A stretch of 64,000 nt of DNA from an uncultured Campylobacter sp. (GCF_937996225.1 NZ_CALKTC010000063.1:1-64000), one strand, 5' to 3'. Shown: positions 7,285-16,031, counted from the stretch's first letter. A program made the numbers and translations. The notes: generated by a model from the sequence alone, not told the origin.

Positions 7285-9576
7285 TTATGCCTCCTGTTTT
7301 GCAGCTTTTTTTACTTCGCAAAAGCTTGCGGTATAGGTCGATCCGTTACCCAAATCGCTCACTCCGTCCGAGCAAAGGATGTTTGCTCCAGTGCGAGATT
7401 TGGTTACTTTAACCCAGATATTATTCCATGCATAAACGATTCCAGGCTGCATCTGATTGGTCTCGACCGCCGTAAATATCGCCGTACCCTTTTCATTCGT
7501 GGCTTCAACCGTATCGCCCTCTTTGATACCGCGCGCCAGCATATCCTCGCGCGTCATAAATAGCTCGGCGTTGCCCTTTACGATGACGCGTTTTAGGATG
7601 TAAGGCATATTGCCCCAGTTTGAGTTGTCCTGAAGCTGCGTGCCCGGCGTCATAAAATAAAGCGGATACTTTTTCAAATAATCTTTGCCGAAATTTTTAT
7701 GTTTTTCGTAGTAATCCCAATCATCGTCAAGATCGATTACCGGGTGGTAGCCTGCGTCCTTGAAAGCTTCGGAGTAGAGCTCACACTTGCCGCTTTTAGT
7801 GCCGAATACCAGCTTGTCCTTCGGCGCATAAGGGTAGTAAGGGAACTGATCTTTCATCGTCTCAGGCGTTCTAAACGGTTTGATCCAACCTACGCTTTTT
7901 AGTTTTTCGTAAGTGATATTTTGCTTTTTGGCAAATTCCGTATCCAAAAACCTTCTGCAAACCGTCTCGCTATCCCAGTCAAAGCACTCCTCGGTATATC
8001 CCATCGCCTTGGCTAGAGCGTTAAAAAATTCCAAATTCGTCTTGGCTTCGCCCAGCGGCTTGACGCTTTGGGCGTTGTAGCAGACGTAGCCCGAAATTTG
8101 ATCGTTTTGAATATCTTCGCTCTCCATAAAGGTAACGCCCGGCAATACGTAGTCAGCGTAATCGCAGGTGTCGGTATCGTAAGGATCGATGACTACCAAG
8201 AAAAAATCGTCGTCCATCACGCGTTTTTTGATTAAATTCGTATTGGGCGCCGTTACCATCAAATTCGAGTTGTAGTTGATACAGGCTCGAATTACCGTAT
8301 TTATCGGCTTACCTAGATAGGTCGGATTTTCCTTTTGGATACCTTTGCCAAATTCTATATAGCTTATTTGCTGGCGCTCTATCTTTTTGCCTTCCGCGTC
8401 TTTCGGCGAAAGATCTGGCATGCAGTTATCGAAGTTAAAGCAGCCCTTTACGTGCACGTAAGCCCAAAATAATCCGCCGCCAAGTTTTGTAAGGCAACCC
8501 GTAAGTACCGGCAAGAAGGTAACCGCGCGCACCAGCCTTGCGCCGTTAAAGTGTCTTTGTCCGCCGTCGCCGTGCATAATGGCAGGCGCTTTGGCGTGGG
8601 CGTATTCTCTCGCGAAAACTTTGATTTGATCGACGCTTGCGCCGCACATATCGCTTAGTTCGCCGTAGGTGTAGAGCGAGCATTCATGTACTAGATCTTC
8701 AAAGCCGGTTGTATATTTTTCTACAAATTCATGATCGTATAGATCTTCTTCTATCAAAAATTTGCAGACCGCTAGACAAAATGCCGGATCGCTCGAAGGC
8801 TTTAGCTGGATAAACATATCGGCTTGGTTTGCGAGCGGAATTCTGATCGTATTTATGACGATAATCTTGCCACCTCGTTTTTTGACGCGGTGGGCAAATC
8901 TGATCCAGTGCACCGCCGTGTAGGCTTCGTTTGAGCCCCAGCTGATATACATATCGCTCTCATCGACTTCCAGCGCGTCTTTTGAAAAGTCCGTGCCGAT
9001 AACGCTCGGCGTGCCCGCATAGCGCGGCCAGTCGCATGGATTGCGCACAAGCCTCGTAGCGCCGTATTTTTCAAAGAAATTTCCCGGCGCGATCGTCTTT
9101 GAGATATGCCCTTCGTTGCCCGAATAGACAAATTCCGTCAGCGCCTCGCCGCCGTATTTTGCCTTGATCTCGGTTAGCTTTGCAGCTATCTCTTTTAGCG
9201 CTTGATCCCAGCTGATGCGCTCCCATTTGCCCTCGCATTTTTTACCGACGCGCTTCATCGGATACATTATGCGATCGGCGTTGTATAGATGCATCGCGTA
9301 GGTATGACCTTTGACGCAGACCGTACCTTGCGTTAGAGGGTGCTTCGGATCGCCCTTGATGCTAACCATCTTGCCGTCTTTGATCTCTGCGATCATCGAA
9401 CAGGCATCGCGGCAGTTTCTAGGACAGGTGAGATAGTGATACTCTACGCCCTGCTCGTTTTTATAGGATTTCGGTTTAAAATCCACCTCAAACTGCTCCA
9501 TACCAAATAGGCTTGGAGAGGCTCCCGCCGTAGCCAGAGTCGCTCCCGCGCCTTTTAAGAAAGAACGTCTTTGCAT
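7285..9576 (-). CDS. Tat-exported molybdopterin oxidoreductase, DMSO-reductase family
   Basis: The 763-residue protein starts with a Tat signal (RRSFLKG) and a 4Fe-4S motif C51-x3-C55-x3-C59 with C87 further on. The rest has the molybdopterin-binding blocks of the family, ending in the C-terminal dinucleotide-binding domain. The segment where the Mo ligand is expected reads NPCDWPRYAG (C181, D182), so Cys or Asp ligation is possible; it is not the Ser type seen in the two TMAO-type enzymes later in this window. With the FeS, TorD and NrfD genes it forms a four-part respiratory reductase. Polysulfide, thiosulfate or sulfoxide reduction are all possible; I cannot choose. Confidence 0.9.
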   Translation of the reverse strand: MQRRSFLKGAGATLATAGASPSLFGMEQFEVDFKPKSYKNEQGVEYHYLTCPRNCRDACSMIAEIKDGKMVSIKGDPKHPLTQGTVCVKGHTYAMHLYNADRIMYPMKRVGKKCEGKWERISWDQALKEIAAKLTEIKAKYGGEALTEFVYSGNEGHISKTIAPGNFFEKYGATRLVRNPCDWPRYAGTPSVIGTDFSKDALEVDESDMYISWGSNEAYTAVHWIRFAHRVKKRGGKIIVINTIRIPLANQADMFIQLKPSSDPAFCLAVCKFLIEEDLYDHEFVEKYTTGFEDLVHECSLYTYGELSDMCGASVDQIKVFAREYAHAKAPAIMHGDGGQRHFNGARLVRAVTFLPVLTGCLTKLGGGLFWAYVHVKGCFNFDNCMPDLSPKDAEGKKIERQQISYIEFGKGIQKENPTYLGKPINTVIRACINYNSNLMVTAPNTNLIKKRVMDDDFFLVVIDPYDTDTCDYADYVLPGVTFMESEDIQNDQISGYVCYNAQSVKPLGEAKTNLEFFNALAKAMGYTEECFDWDSETVCRRFLDTEFAKKQNITYEKLKSVGWIKPFRTPETMKDQFPYYPYAPKDKLVFGTKSGKCELYSEAFKDAGYHPVIDLDDDWDYYEKHKNFGKDYLKKYPLYFMTPGTQLQDNSNWGNMPYILKRVIVKGNAELFMTREDMLARGIKEGDTVEATNEKGTAIFTAVETNQMQPGIVYAWNNIWVKVTKSRTGANILCSDGVSDLGNGSTYTASFCEVKKAAKQEA

Positions 9577-9598
9577 CTCTTCTCCTTAAATGTGGGCT

Positions 9599-10495
9599 TT
9601 ATTTCATATCGTATATGAAAACCTTATTTTCTTTGCCTTCGCGCGAAAAAACATAAAATTTGCCGTCCTTCACCGCAAGCGCTCTCGCGTTTGCCGCTCC
9701 GCTAAAACTATACGCATCCTCAATTGTATGAGTTTGCAAATTTAGCTTTAAAATGGTCGAGAAATTTTTACTCAAAAGATAAACGGCATCAGGCTGAGCA
9801 TCGATGCCCGTGACATAGTATTCGCCTAGGCTCCTGCTCTCTTTTAGCTTTAAATTTGAGCCGATTTGCGGAATAAATTCCTCCAAAATCATCTTGTCGT
9901 CGCCGTCAAACACCGCCACGCTCCAATAATCTCTCACGTCGTTAGGTACGGACGCAATGATAAATTTATTCGCAGCCGCGTCGTAATCCCAGCCGAGGAT
10001 ATATTGCTGCTTCGCTCGAAGCGTGGAGAAGCGCCCTTTGTTACCGAGATCGTTTAGCTTCCATTTATCCCAGCCCTCGGTTAAGTGCCTCCACTGGCTG
10101 TTTTGCTCCTCTGCACTAAGCCCGTCCGCAGGCTCATAAAAGACGAAGGTTTTATTAAAGCTTATCATGCCGAGCTCATTTTTATACCACGTAGCACCCA
10201 CGGTCGCCTCCATCTCCATTATAAAATGGCGATCGTGCTTGCCGTATCTAAGCGGCTTTAAATTTTCGTCCGCAACGTAAAATTCGTTATTTTTAGAAAC
10301 CAGTGCGAACTGCTTTTTATCTGCGTCGTAGTCCGCTCCCGTAATCGGCGCATCGTTTTGCAAGCTTAAGCTTACTTCCGCACTCGGTGCACCGAGCTCC
10401 TTCACGCCTTCAAGTGCACCTGCTTTGCTATCGAGATTAAACTCAAACCCAAACGCCAGAGCCGCTAGCGCCGTAAAAATCATCAGCTTTTTCAT
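9599..10495 (-). CDS. Periplasmic beta-propeller-like protein, detached C-terminal half of DsbI
   Basis: The start at 10495 gives a clear signal peptide (MKKLMIFTALAALAFG) with AAGGAGC before it; a longer in-frame start at 10540 would overlap dsbI and spoil the signal. The 298-residue product is beta-rich, with repeated short strands and turns (DADKKQFALVSK, DAQPDAVYLLSK, AVKDGKFYVFSR) typical of propeller blades. In C. jejuni and Helicobacter, DsbI is one protein of a DsbB domain followed by a periplasmic propeller. Here the DsbB part is the separate gene upstream, ending 11 nt before this ATG and in another frame. The family link comes from position and fold pattern, not from a search. Confidence 0.7.
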   Translation of the reverse strand: MKKLMIFTALAALAFGFEFNLDSKAGALEGVKELGAPSAEVSLSLQNDAPITGADYDADKKQFALVSKNNEFYVADENLKPLRYGKHDRHFIMEMEATVGATWYKNELGMISFNKTFVFYEPADGLSAEEQNSQWRHLTEGWDKWKLNDLGNKGRFSTLRAKQQYILGWDYDAAANKFIIASVPNDVRDYWSVAVFDGDDKMILEEFIPQIGSNLKLKESRSLGEYYVTGIDAQPDAVYLLSKNFSTILKLNLQTHTIEDAYSFSGAANARALAVKDGKFYVFSREGKENKVFIYDMK

Positions 10496-10506
10496 CTTTT
10501 TGCTCC

Positions 10507-11220
10507 TTAGTTTGGCAGATCCGGAAGCTCCGGATTCCAATCAAATCTAAAATCAAGCGCACTTTGCCAGTGATCTTTTTCCCAAAACCATTTGGCGGGA
10601 TCAAGACTTAATCTAGCCGGCGTGCTAGAGCCCAGATACGGCGGCGGGCCTGAGACGATGAAAGCCTGTGCGCAGTTTGCGGCGATGATGACGATGAAGA
10701 TTAAATTTGCAATCTTGCCCAGAGGCAGATAGCGCAAAAACTCGCCGTATTCGCCGCTCGTGCTCTTTTTCATTATCTCGCCCAAATTTTTGCTACATAA
10801 AAATATAACCGCCAAAAACGCGATCACGCAAAAATCCACGACGACGACCCAAAGCTGCGTGTGCGCGCCTAAAATTTCAAGTCCGAAGCCCTGCTTTATG
10901 TCGAGATAGCCCCCGAACGTCCCATCAAGGCTATAATGGATAAAGCCGTTGAACATCCCCCAGCAAGCCATTAGCAAAAGCGCCGCGACGTAGCCGGGTC
11001 TTAGACCATATCTAAGGATAAAAAGCGCGATAAGGCTGATGGCTATCATCGTGATCCTCTCCGCCCAGCACATTACGCACGGGCTATCTCCCATACCAAA
11101 GCCTAGTATCAAACAAGCTATGCCGACCGGGAGCGCCACGAGGGCGATGATGGCTAGCGACATTAGATTGAAAAATCCTCGCTCGGCGGCGGGAATTTGA
11201 TTTTGTTCTAAATTTTGCAT
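10507..11220 (-). CDS. dsbI: DsbI/DsbB-family thiol oxidoreductase, membrane domain only
   Basis: A 237-residue membrane protein with the DsbB active site PCVMCWAER (C48, C51) after the first membrane span and about five spans in all. DsbB-type proteins pass electrons from periplasmic dithiol oxidases to quinone. I see no second cysteine pair in the later periplasmic loop, where E. coli DsbB has one. The C-terminal propeller of Campylobacter DsbI is missing and encoded by the next gene. It follows dba with a 9-nt gap, as in the dba-dsbI pair of C. jejuni. No DsbA-type partner is encoded in this operon. Confidence 0.82.
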   Translation of the reverse strand: MQNLEQNQIPAAERGFFNLMSLAIIALVALPVGIACLILGFGMGDSPCVMCWAERITMIAISLIALFILRYGLRPGYVAALLLMACWGMFNGFIHYSLDGTFGGYLDIKQGFGLEILGAHTQLWVVVVDFCVIAFLAVIFLCSKNLGEIMKKSTSGEYGEFLRYLPLGKIANLIFIVIIAANCAQAFIVSGPPPYLGSSTPARLSLDPAKWFWEKDHWQSALDFRFDWNPELPDLPN

Positions 11221-11229
11221 ATCGCCCTC

Positions 11230-11397
11230 CTAAAAGTTGCCTACCGGCACGACTACCCATAAATTTACGTAAAATTCCAGTGCGATCAATATCGCGCAGC
11301 CAGCTGCCGCGCAGCCCGTAGCTAGATTTTTCCTCTGCGGCTTAAAATATAATATAAGCCCGCTGATCAAAAATAGCGTCAAAATAAGAAATTCCAT
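11230..11397 (-). CDS. dba: Dba-like small membrane protein
   Basis: A 55-codon gene starting MEFLILTLFLISGLILYF and ending VVVPVGNF. It has an N-terminal membrane helix, a short basic stretch (KPQRKN), and a second hydrophobic segment. In C. jejuni a small gene, dba, precedes dsbI and is needed for its function; size, topology and position agree. The ribosome site AAAGGAC precedes the ATG. It is the first gene of the operon running to 5184, and its stop overlaps the ribosome site (AGGAGG) of dsbI, suggesting translational coupling. Confidence 0.75.
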   Translation of the reverse strand: MEFLILTLFLISGLILYFKPQRKNLATGCAAAGCAILIALEFYVNLWVVVPVGNF

Positions 11398-11709
11398 TTC
11401 AAACCGTCCTTTCTTAATAAAATTTAATCCTAAGCATGCTTATTCTTAAAGAAATAATATAATTTTATTTATTAATTCTAGTTTAAAAAATAGATTTTTT
11501 TGTTCATATTAAATTTTTTGTATAAAATTTTCCTACCAAAAATATATTTTTATAAATTATTCTATTATATTTAAGCTATTATTAAAGATATGGCTAAAAT
11601 TTTATAAATTATTTTACTCGCTAATATTTTTTATCCTTAAGATAAAATTTAAAACAACTTAAACAAATATTGTGTAATATTTCAACAAAATTTTAACCTA
11701 AGGCGAAAT
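11398..11709. promoter_or_regulatory. Divergent promoter region with palindromes, very AT-rich
   Basis: This gap separates the dba operon (leftward) from the 11710 gene (rightward). TAAGCATGCTTA (11431-11442) is a perfect palindrome, followed at once by TTCTTAAAGAA (11443-11453). TTATCCTTAAGATAA lies at 11631-11645. A 14-nt direct repeat, TTTTATAAATTATT, occurs at 11548-11561 and 11600-11613. These are candidate binding sites. No confident -10/-35 could be fixed in such AT-rich sequence. Confidence 0.45.
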
Positions 11710-12861
11710 ATGGAAAATATATTTTTAGAATCTTACGACGTATTTAAGGTATCGAAAAATGCGAGCAAGCTAAAAATTTACAACGACTTTTTAAGAGACA
11801 ACAAAAGATACTCAGTAACGCGCTGCTACTATGTCATAGTCGTGGATAATACATTTTTGACCTACTCGCATTTGATGATTTATGAGGAGCTGCTTTATCT
11901 TCTGTATTCGCAGAACAAGCTAAAAAACGGCGATTTTTCGTTGACGCTCAAAAAATCGGAGCTCGCGAAAAAATTTAAGACCGATATCACCAAAAGCGCG
12001 ACCGAGACGATAAAGCGCTTCTATGAGATGAAACAAGTCAAAATCACTATTTTCGTAAAAGACAAAGTCGAAAAACAGATGAATATCATAGAACGCATCG
12101 ACGCGCCGCAGAGCGAAAAATACGGAGACATCCCCGACGAGATCAATATCTCGCTAAATTCCGAGTTTGTGCGGCTCTACCGCTGCGCGTATCTGGATAA
12201 GATCGAGTATTTAAATAGCTTCGATATCGAGCAGGGCAGCTTCATCCGCTACTTTATGCAGCACGAGCTGGACGGCGGCGTAAAAAGCTCTGCGATCATC
12301 GATAAAATGGGCGTTACGACCTATCTACCCTTCACTTATAAAAAGCGCTTCGAACAAGAGATCGCGAGAGTGAGCTTTTACTATAAAAACGAGAAATTTT
12401 GCATAAAAGACGGCTTCGTCGTCATCGAAAACCACGAAAACAAGGTGATAGATAATCAAAACGCGTCGATTGAGCTTTTCGGCGCGATATACGAGCAGAT
12501 AACGCAAAACTGCACCAAATCCGTTACGCTAAATGAGCAAAATTTAGCGAAGTATTACGCGCGCTTCGGCAGGTTTGAGACGAGCCAGACGGTGTTTAAA
12601 ATTTTAAGCAATATGGAGCTCATGCTAAATCAATCGATGCAGAAAGAAAACGCGAAGATTGCCTGTTTTTCACACTTTTTTGAAAGTATCGTTTGTAAAA
12701 ACGGCGGGGAATTTGAAATTTTGATCGAGCTGAATCAAAAGGGTTTTGAGTATATCGTATCGCGCAGCGCAAATTTGGACTTTTGGAACGTCGAAGCCGC
12801 AGACTATGGACTCACGCCGTATCCCGTAAATAGCTGTGCGACAAACGGCAAACTGGGATAA
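11710..12861 (+). CDS. Hypothetical protein, possibly DNA-binding
   Basis: A 383-residue soluble protein I do not recognise. Residues about 60-120 alternate helices and strands like a winged helix (LTLKKSELAKKFKTDITKSA, then a K-rich wing). A second similar stretch around 180-240 (SFIRYFMQHELDGG, then SSAIIDKMGV and KKRFEQEIA) recalls the doubled winged-helix plan of Rep-type initiators, but the match is loose. No signal peptide or membrane segment. It is transcribed away from the dba/molybdoenzyme operon and shares its promoter region, so a regulatory role is conceivable; this is inference only. Confidence 0.6.
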   Translation: MENIFLESYDVFKVSKNASKLKIYNDFLRDNKRYSVTRCYYVIVVDNTFLTYSHLMIYEELLYLLYSQNKLKNGDFSLTLKKSELAKKFKTDITKSATETIKRFYEMKQVKITIFVKDKVEKQMNIIERIDAPQSEKYGDIPDEINISLNSEFVRLYRCAYLDKIEYLNSFDIEQGSFIRYFMQHELDGGVKSSAIIDKMGVTTYLPFTYKKRFEQEIARVSFYYKNEKFCIKDGFVVIENHENKVIDNQNASIELFGAIYEQITQNCTKSVTLNEQNLAKYYARFGRFETSQTVFKILSNMELMLNQSMQKENAKIACFSHFFESIVCKNGGEFEILIELNQKGFEYIVSRSANLDFWNVEAADYGLTPYPVNSCATNGKLG

Positions 12862-12950
12862 ATTTAAGAGGGCAAATTTAAAATTTAGCCGCAAAACGCG
12901 TGAGCGCGCCCGCCGCACCTAGGACAACTCGCGGGCAAAATTTTAAAAAT

Positions 12951-13544
12951 TTACTCCTGTGTCCTTAGCTCGGCGATGAGCCCGTCAAGCTCGCCGCTAT
13001 TTTGCGCGCTCAAAAGCCGCTCGTTTATAAGCCGCATTTGCACCGAAAATTCGCTACCAAGCATATCCGCGACGAAATTTTCGCTCTCGCTCTCATCCGT
13101 CACCGGATACATATCGCGCCAGATGTCGGTTATCCACCAGCCGCACTTCGAGACGCAGGTAAAGTCCTTCAAAACGCCCATCTTTAGCTTCATCATCACT
13201 TCGTCGGTTTGCTTGATCTCGCTTGCGACGAAGTCCTTGTGGATGCCGTCTAGACAGGTAAAAATGCGGTGTCCTAGACTCTGGACGCTGTTTTCGGAGC
13301 AGATCCTAAACTGAAGGACGCTATCTTTAAAATTTAGATCGGATAAGCAGATTGGATGCTTTTGAGTAAAATTCGGAAACGAATCAAAGCTCCTATCGTC
13401 GATGCTAAGCGCCCAGCTCGAGTTTGGATTTTTGCGGGCGAACTCGCCGAAACTTAGTCTGATAAATTCTTTATGGCTTAGCTCTTCGGCGGTGAAAAAG
13501 TCGTAGTTAGCGCAGTTTGCAGCTTTAAAATCTTTAAATTTCAT
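12951..13544 (-). CDS. Hypothetical cytoplasmic protein
   Basis: A 197-residue protein without signal peptide or membrane segments; I do not recognise a family. It has several aromatic-rich strands and conserved-looking cysteines around CVSKCGWW (near 130). A GGAGG-type ribosome site (GGGAGGGATC) precedes the ATG. It converges with the 11710 gene, 89 nt apart, and is monocistronic, facing tRNA-Met upstream. Codon use resembles its neighbours, so it is probably a real gene. Confidence 0.6.
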   Translation of the reverse strand: MKFKDFKAANCANYDFFTAEELSHKEFIRLSFGEFARKNPNSSWALSIDDRSFDSFPNFTQKHPICLSDLNFKDSVLQFRICSENSVQSLGHRIFTCLDGIHKDFVASEIKQTDEVMMKLKMGVLKDFTCVSKCGWWITDIWRDMYPVTDESESENFVADMLGSEFSVQMRLINERLLSAQNSGELDGLIAELRTQE

Positions 13545-13745
13545 GATCCCTCCCGTAAAATTTTAGCAAAAAGTATCGAGTGCGTAATTTTACCATTTGC
13601 TTTTAAGAATTTATAAATATTTATTTTCGAATCTAAACAAATACAAAGCCAAACTATAGAAATTTTTTTGTAAAATAATAAATATATTCGAAAGGCGGCG
13701 CGCTTTTCGGTATCGTAAAAGACGCTTGGGCGCGAAATAATGTTT

Positions 13746-13822
13746 TGGTGTCAAGAGAGAGACTTGAACTCTCGACCTCCGGCTTATGAGACCAGCGCTC
13801 TAACCAGCTGAGCTACCTTGAC
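13746..13822 (-). tRNA. tRNA-Met (CAT)
   Basis: On the minus strand the acceptor stem GTCAAGG pairs with TCTTGAC, the D arm is GCTC/GAGC with AGCTGGTTA loop, the anticodon loop is CTCATAA (anticodon CAT) and the T arm contains TTCAAGT between GAGAG and CTCTC. The acceptor 3' CCA is encoded. Both the first pair (G-C) and the D arm suggest the elongator rather than the initiator form; a CAT-anticodon tRNA-Ile (lysidine type) cannot be fully excluded. Confidence 0.95.
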
Positions 13823-13892
13823 ACGCGAAAAGAAATGGCAAGTATAGCTAAATATTCTTATTTTTAATTGAAACACTTTAAAAGGAGAGAAA

Positions 13893-14456
13893 ATGAATGC
13901 GGCTTTGATTTTATTAGTCGTCATAGTTTTGTTAGTTTTGGCGTTAGTAGGCGTTTATAACTCGTTCATCGCCAAGCGTAATCAAGTGCGAAATATCGCT
14001 TCCACCGTCGATACGCAGCTTAAAAAACGCTACGACCTAATCCCCAATCTAGTTAGCGCCACGCGAGAATATATGAGCCACGAAAGCGCAGTACTAACGC
14101 GCGTTAGCGAACTTCGCTCGCAAGCGATCAATGCGGCTTCTAACGCGGACAAATTTAAGCTAAATAGCGAAATTTCGTCTCTTTTGGGGCAAATCCGCAT
14201 TGCGGTAGAGGCGTATCCAAACCTGAAAGCTAACGAATCGTTTGCCAAGCTACAAAACGCGTTAGGCGAGTGCGAGGAGCAGATCAGTGCTGCACGCCGC
14301 GCTTATAACGGCGCCGTTACAGTTTATAATAACGCCTGCGAGATGTTTCCTACTAACATCATCGCCAGCGTTTTCAACTTCGCTAAAGCGGAATTTTTCG
14401 CCGCTAGCGAGCAAGAAAAGCAAGCCCCGAACGTCTCTGAGCTTTTCAAAAAATAG
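13893..14456 (+). CDS. lemA: LemA family protein
   Basis: A 187-residue protein with one N-terminal membrane helix followed by long helices and the LemA signature: VYNSFIAKRNQV, then KKRYDLIPNLV and a later YNGAVTVYNNACEMFP. LemA proteins are membrane-anchored with a helical bundle outside; the function is not established. AAGGAGA precedes the ATG. In many genomes lemA sits beside a DUF3137 gene; here the DUF3137 gene is 21 kb away (35219-36604). A perfect 34-bp palindrome follows the stop by 16 nt. Confidence 0.93.
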   Translation: MNAALILLVVIVLLVLALVGVYNSFIAKRNQVRNIASTVDTQLKKRYDLIPNLVSATREYMSHESAVLTRVSELRSQAINAASNADKFKLNSEISSLLGQIRIAVEAYPNLKANESFAKLQNALGECEEQISAARRAYNGAVTVYNNACEMFPTNIIASVFNFAKAEFFAASEQEKQAPNVSELFKK

Positions 14457-14472
14457 GCGCGAGACGTAGAAA

Positions 14473-14506
14473 ATTTGCGATGAAATTTTAAAATTTCATC
14501 GCAAAT
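14473..14506. terminator. Perfect 34-bp palindrome after lemA
   Basis: The half ATTTGCGATGAAATTTT is followed directly by its exact complement, with no spacer. As RNA it would form a long stem closing on a small AT loop and could be a bidirectional terminator between lemA and the leftward ybaK gene. There is no T-run outside the stem, so termination is uncertain. Confidence 0.5.
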
Positions 14507-14766
14507 GGCTCCAAACGCCGTGAGTCTAAATTTATAGTGAATAAAACGGATCACGCGCAAAGAGCGCGTTCTTAAAAGAGACTTGCCGCACCCTGCGTAC
14601 TCATCATCTTGTTTGAGATATCTTGCGGCATGCGGTACTGAGAATTTTAACAATAAAATTTTACGGTGCAATGCCAAATTTTAAAAGTCTAAATTTCGCA
14701 GTGTAAATTTTCGTTAGCTTGCCGCAGGCGTTACTTGCGCAAACGGCAGCAAAAAGTAACGCCTCG
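14507..14766. other. Gap between lemA and ybaK
   Basis: No gene seen. It contains a short CGCGC/GCGCG hairpin near 14556-14571; otherwise nothing distinctive. Confidence 0.4.
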
Positions 14767-15240
14767 TTAGTCGTGAGTAATTTTACAAATTTGCGCCTCG
14801 GTTGCGACTGCGAGGTCTTTCGGCGCAAGAGCGATCTGTTTTCCGCGCACGCCCGCGCTAACGTAAATTTTCTCCTGTGTTAACGCCTTTTCATCGATGA
14901 AGGTGCGAAAGTGCTTTTTCATCCCAAGCGGCGAGCAGCCGCCCCTGACGTAGCCCGTGACCTTTTGCAAGTCCTTCAAATCCATTAGCTCGCAACGCTT
15001 CGCACCGCAGATGTGCGCGAGCGCCTTGAGATCTAGATTTAGATCGCCCTGCAGGCAGGCCACGACGTATTCGCAATCCGCCATGCAGACTATCGTTTTA
15101 TAAACCCGCTCGATAGCCTCGTTCACGCTGTTTGCTACGTGCACCGCGTCTAAATTTAAAGGATCAACCGCATATTCTTTGATCTCGTAGGAGATTTTCA
15201 AACCGTCCAGTACGCGCGCGGCGTTCGTCTTTGAGCTCAT
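14767..15240 (-). CDS. ybaK: YbaK/EbsC-type Cys-tRNA(Pro) deacylase
   Basis: At 157 residues it has the normal size of the YbaK family of aminoacyl-tRNA trans-editing enzymes, which hydrolyse Cys mischarged on tRNA-Pro. Typical features are the KTNAARVLD start, the KTIVCMAD strand, the AHICGAKRCELMD segment with the invariant Lys region, and the GYVRGGCSPLGMKK motif near residue 105. An AGAGG site precedes the ATG. It lies 20 nt after the pseudouridine synthase gene in the same direction. Confidence 0.9.
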   Translation of the reverse strand: MSSKTNAARVLDGLKISYEIKEYAVDPLNLDAVHVANSVNEAIERVYKTIVCMADCEYVVACLQGDLNLDLKALAHICGAKRCELMDLKDLQKVTGYVRGGCSPLGMKKHFRTFIDEKALTQEKIYVSAGVRGKQIALAPKDLAVATEAQICKITHD

Positions 15241-15260
15241 TTTGCCTCTTTATTTAAAAT

Positions 15261-16031
15261 TTAATAGCGGATTTTGTTTTCTTTCAGAAAATCGCGCAGA
15301 TCTTCGTATTCGCTTTGATCGAAATAGCGCCATTTGCCGGGCTTTAGCGTCCCAAGCGTCATTCTGCCGAATGCCGTGCGCTTAAGCTCCACGACGTCCA
15401 GATCGAAATAGCCGAAAAATCTACGCAGCTCGCGGTTTTGGCCCTCGTTGATGATCGCCTTTATCTTCGTATAGCCGCCGCTGCTAGGCATTATGCGGTA
15501 GCCCAAAAAGGGCTTAAATTCCATCGATTTAATCTTGCTTTTGGCGTGCGCGCCCTTGCTCGCGTCTGCGGCGAAAAAACCCTCTCGGATCGCCGTTACT
15601 ACCTCGTCCCCTACCTCGCCTTTTACCTTTAGATAGTACTCTCGCTCGATGTCGCTGTTCATCAGCGCCGTGGCGATCGCCGGTGCATCGGTTAGTAGCA
15701 AAAGCCCTTCGCTTGCGAAATCCAAACGCCCTACGCTAACAAATCTACTAAACCCCTCCGGCAAGCTATCGTAGATCGTCCGCCTGCCGCGATCGTCCTT
15801 TTTAGTAACTAACTCGCCTTTAGGTTTGTTATAGACAATCATCGTAAATTCCGTCTTTGGCTTGATGAGGCGCGAGCCGATGCGGATCTTCTCCTCACCG
15901 CTAACCTCTATAAAATCGCTAACGACGCGGCCGTTAATGCTAACCTTGCCCTGCTTAATCAGCTCGTCCGCCTCACGGCGTGAGTAGCCGGTGTTATGAG
16001 AGATAAATTTATTCAGACGCATCTTTTGCAT
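15261..16031 (-). CDS. rluB: RluB/RsuA-family pseudouridine synthase
   Basis: A 256-residue protein with an N-terminal S4 RNA-binding domain (RLNKFISHNTGYSRREADELI) and a catalytic domain bearing VGRLDFASEGLLLLTD; the D in GRLD is the nucleophile. RluB modifies 23S rRNA in helix 89; RsuA/RluE/RluF paralogues are alternatives. Its ATG overlaps the stop of kdsD (TAATG); a second in-frame ATG at 16022 is also possible. The gene order with rnj and rsmA resembles C. jejuni Cj1709c-Cj1711c. Confidence 0.88.
   Translation of the reverse strand: MQKMRLNKFISHNTGYSRREADELIKQGKVSINGRVVSDFIEVSGEEKIRIGSRLIKPKTEFTMIVYNKPKGELVTKKDDRGRRTIYDSLPEGFSRFVSVGRLDFASEGLLLLTDAPAIATALMNSDIEREYYLKVKGEVGDEVVTAIREGFFAADASKGAHAKSKIKSMEFKPFLGYRIMPSSGGYTKIKAIINEGQNRELRRFFGYFDLDVVELKRTAFGRMTLGTLKPGKWRYFDQSEYEDLRDFLKENKIRY

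Noticed and set aside
9599..11220. Frameshifted single DsbI gene
   Set aside because: The propeller gene has its own signal peptide and ribosome site after the dsbI stop, so two separate genes fit better than a recent frameshift.
11460..11709. Replication origin with iterons upstream of the Rep-like protein
   Set aside because: Only one 14-nt direct repeat in extremely AT-rich sequence; no DnaA boxes or regular iterons were seen.
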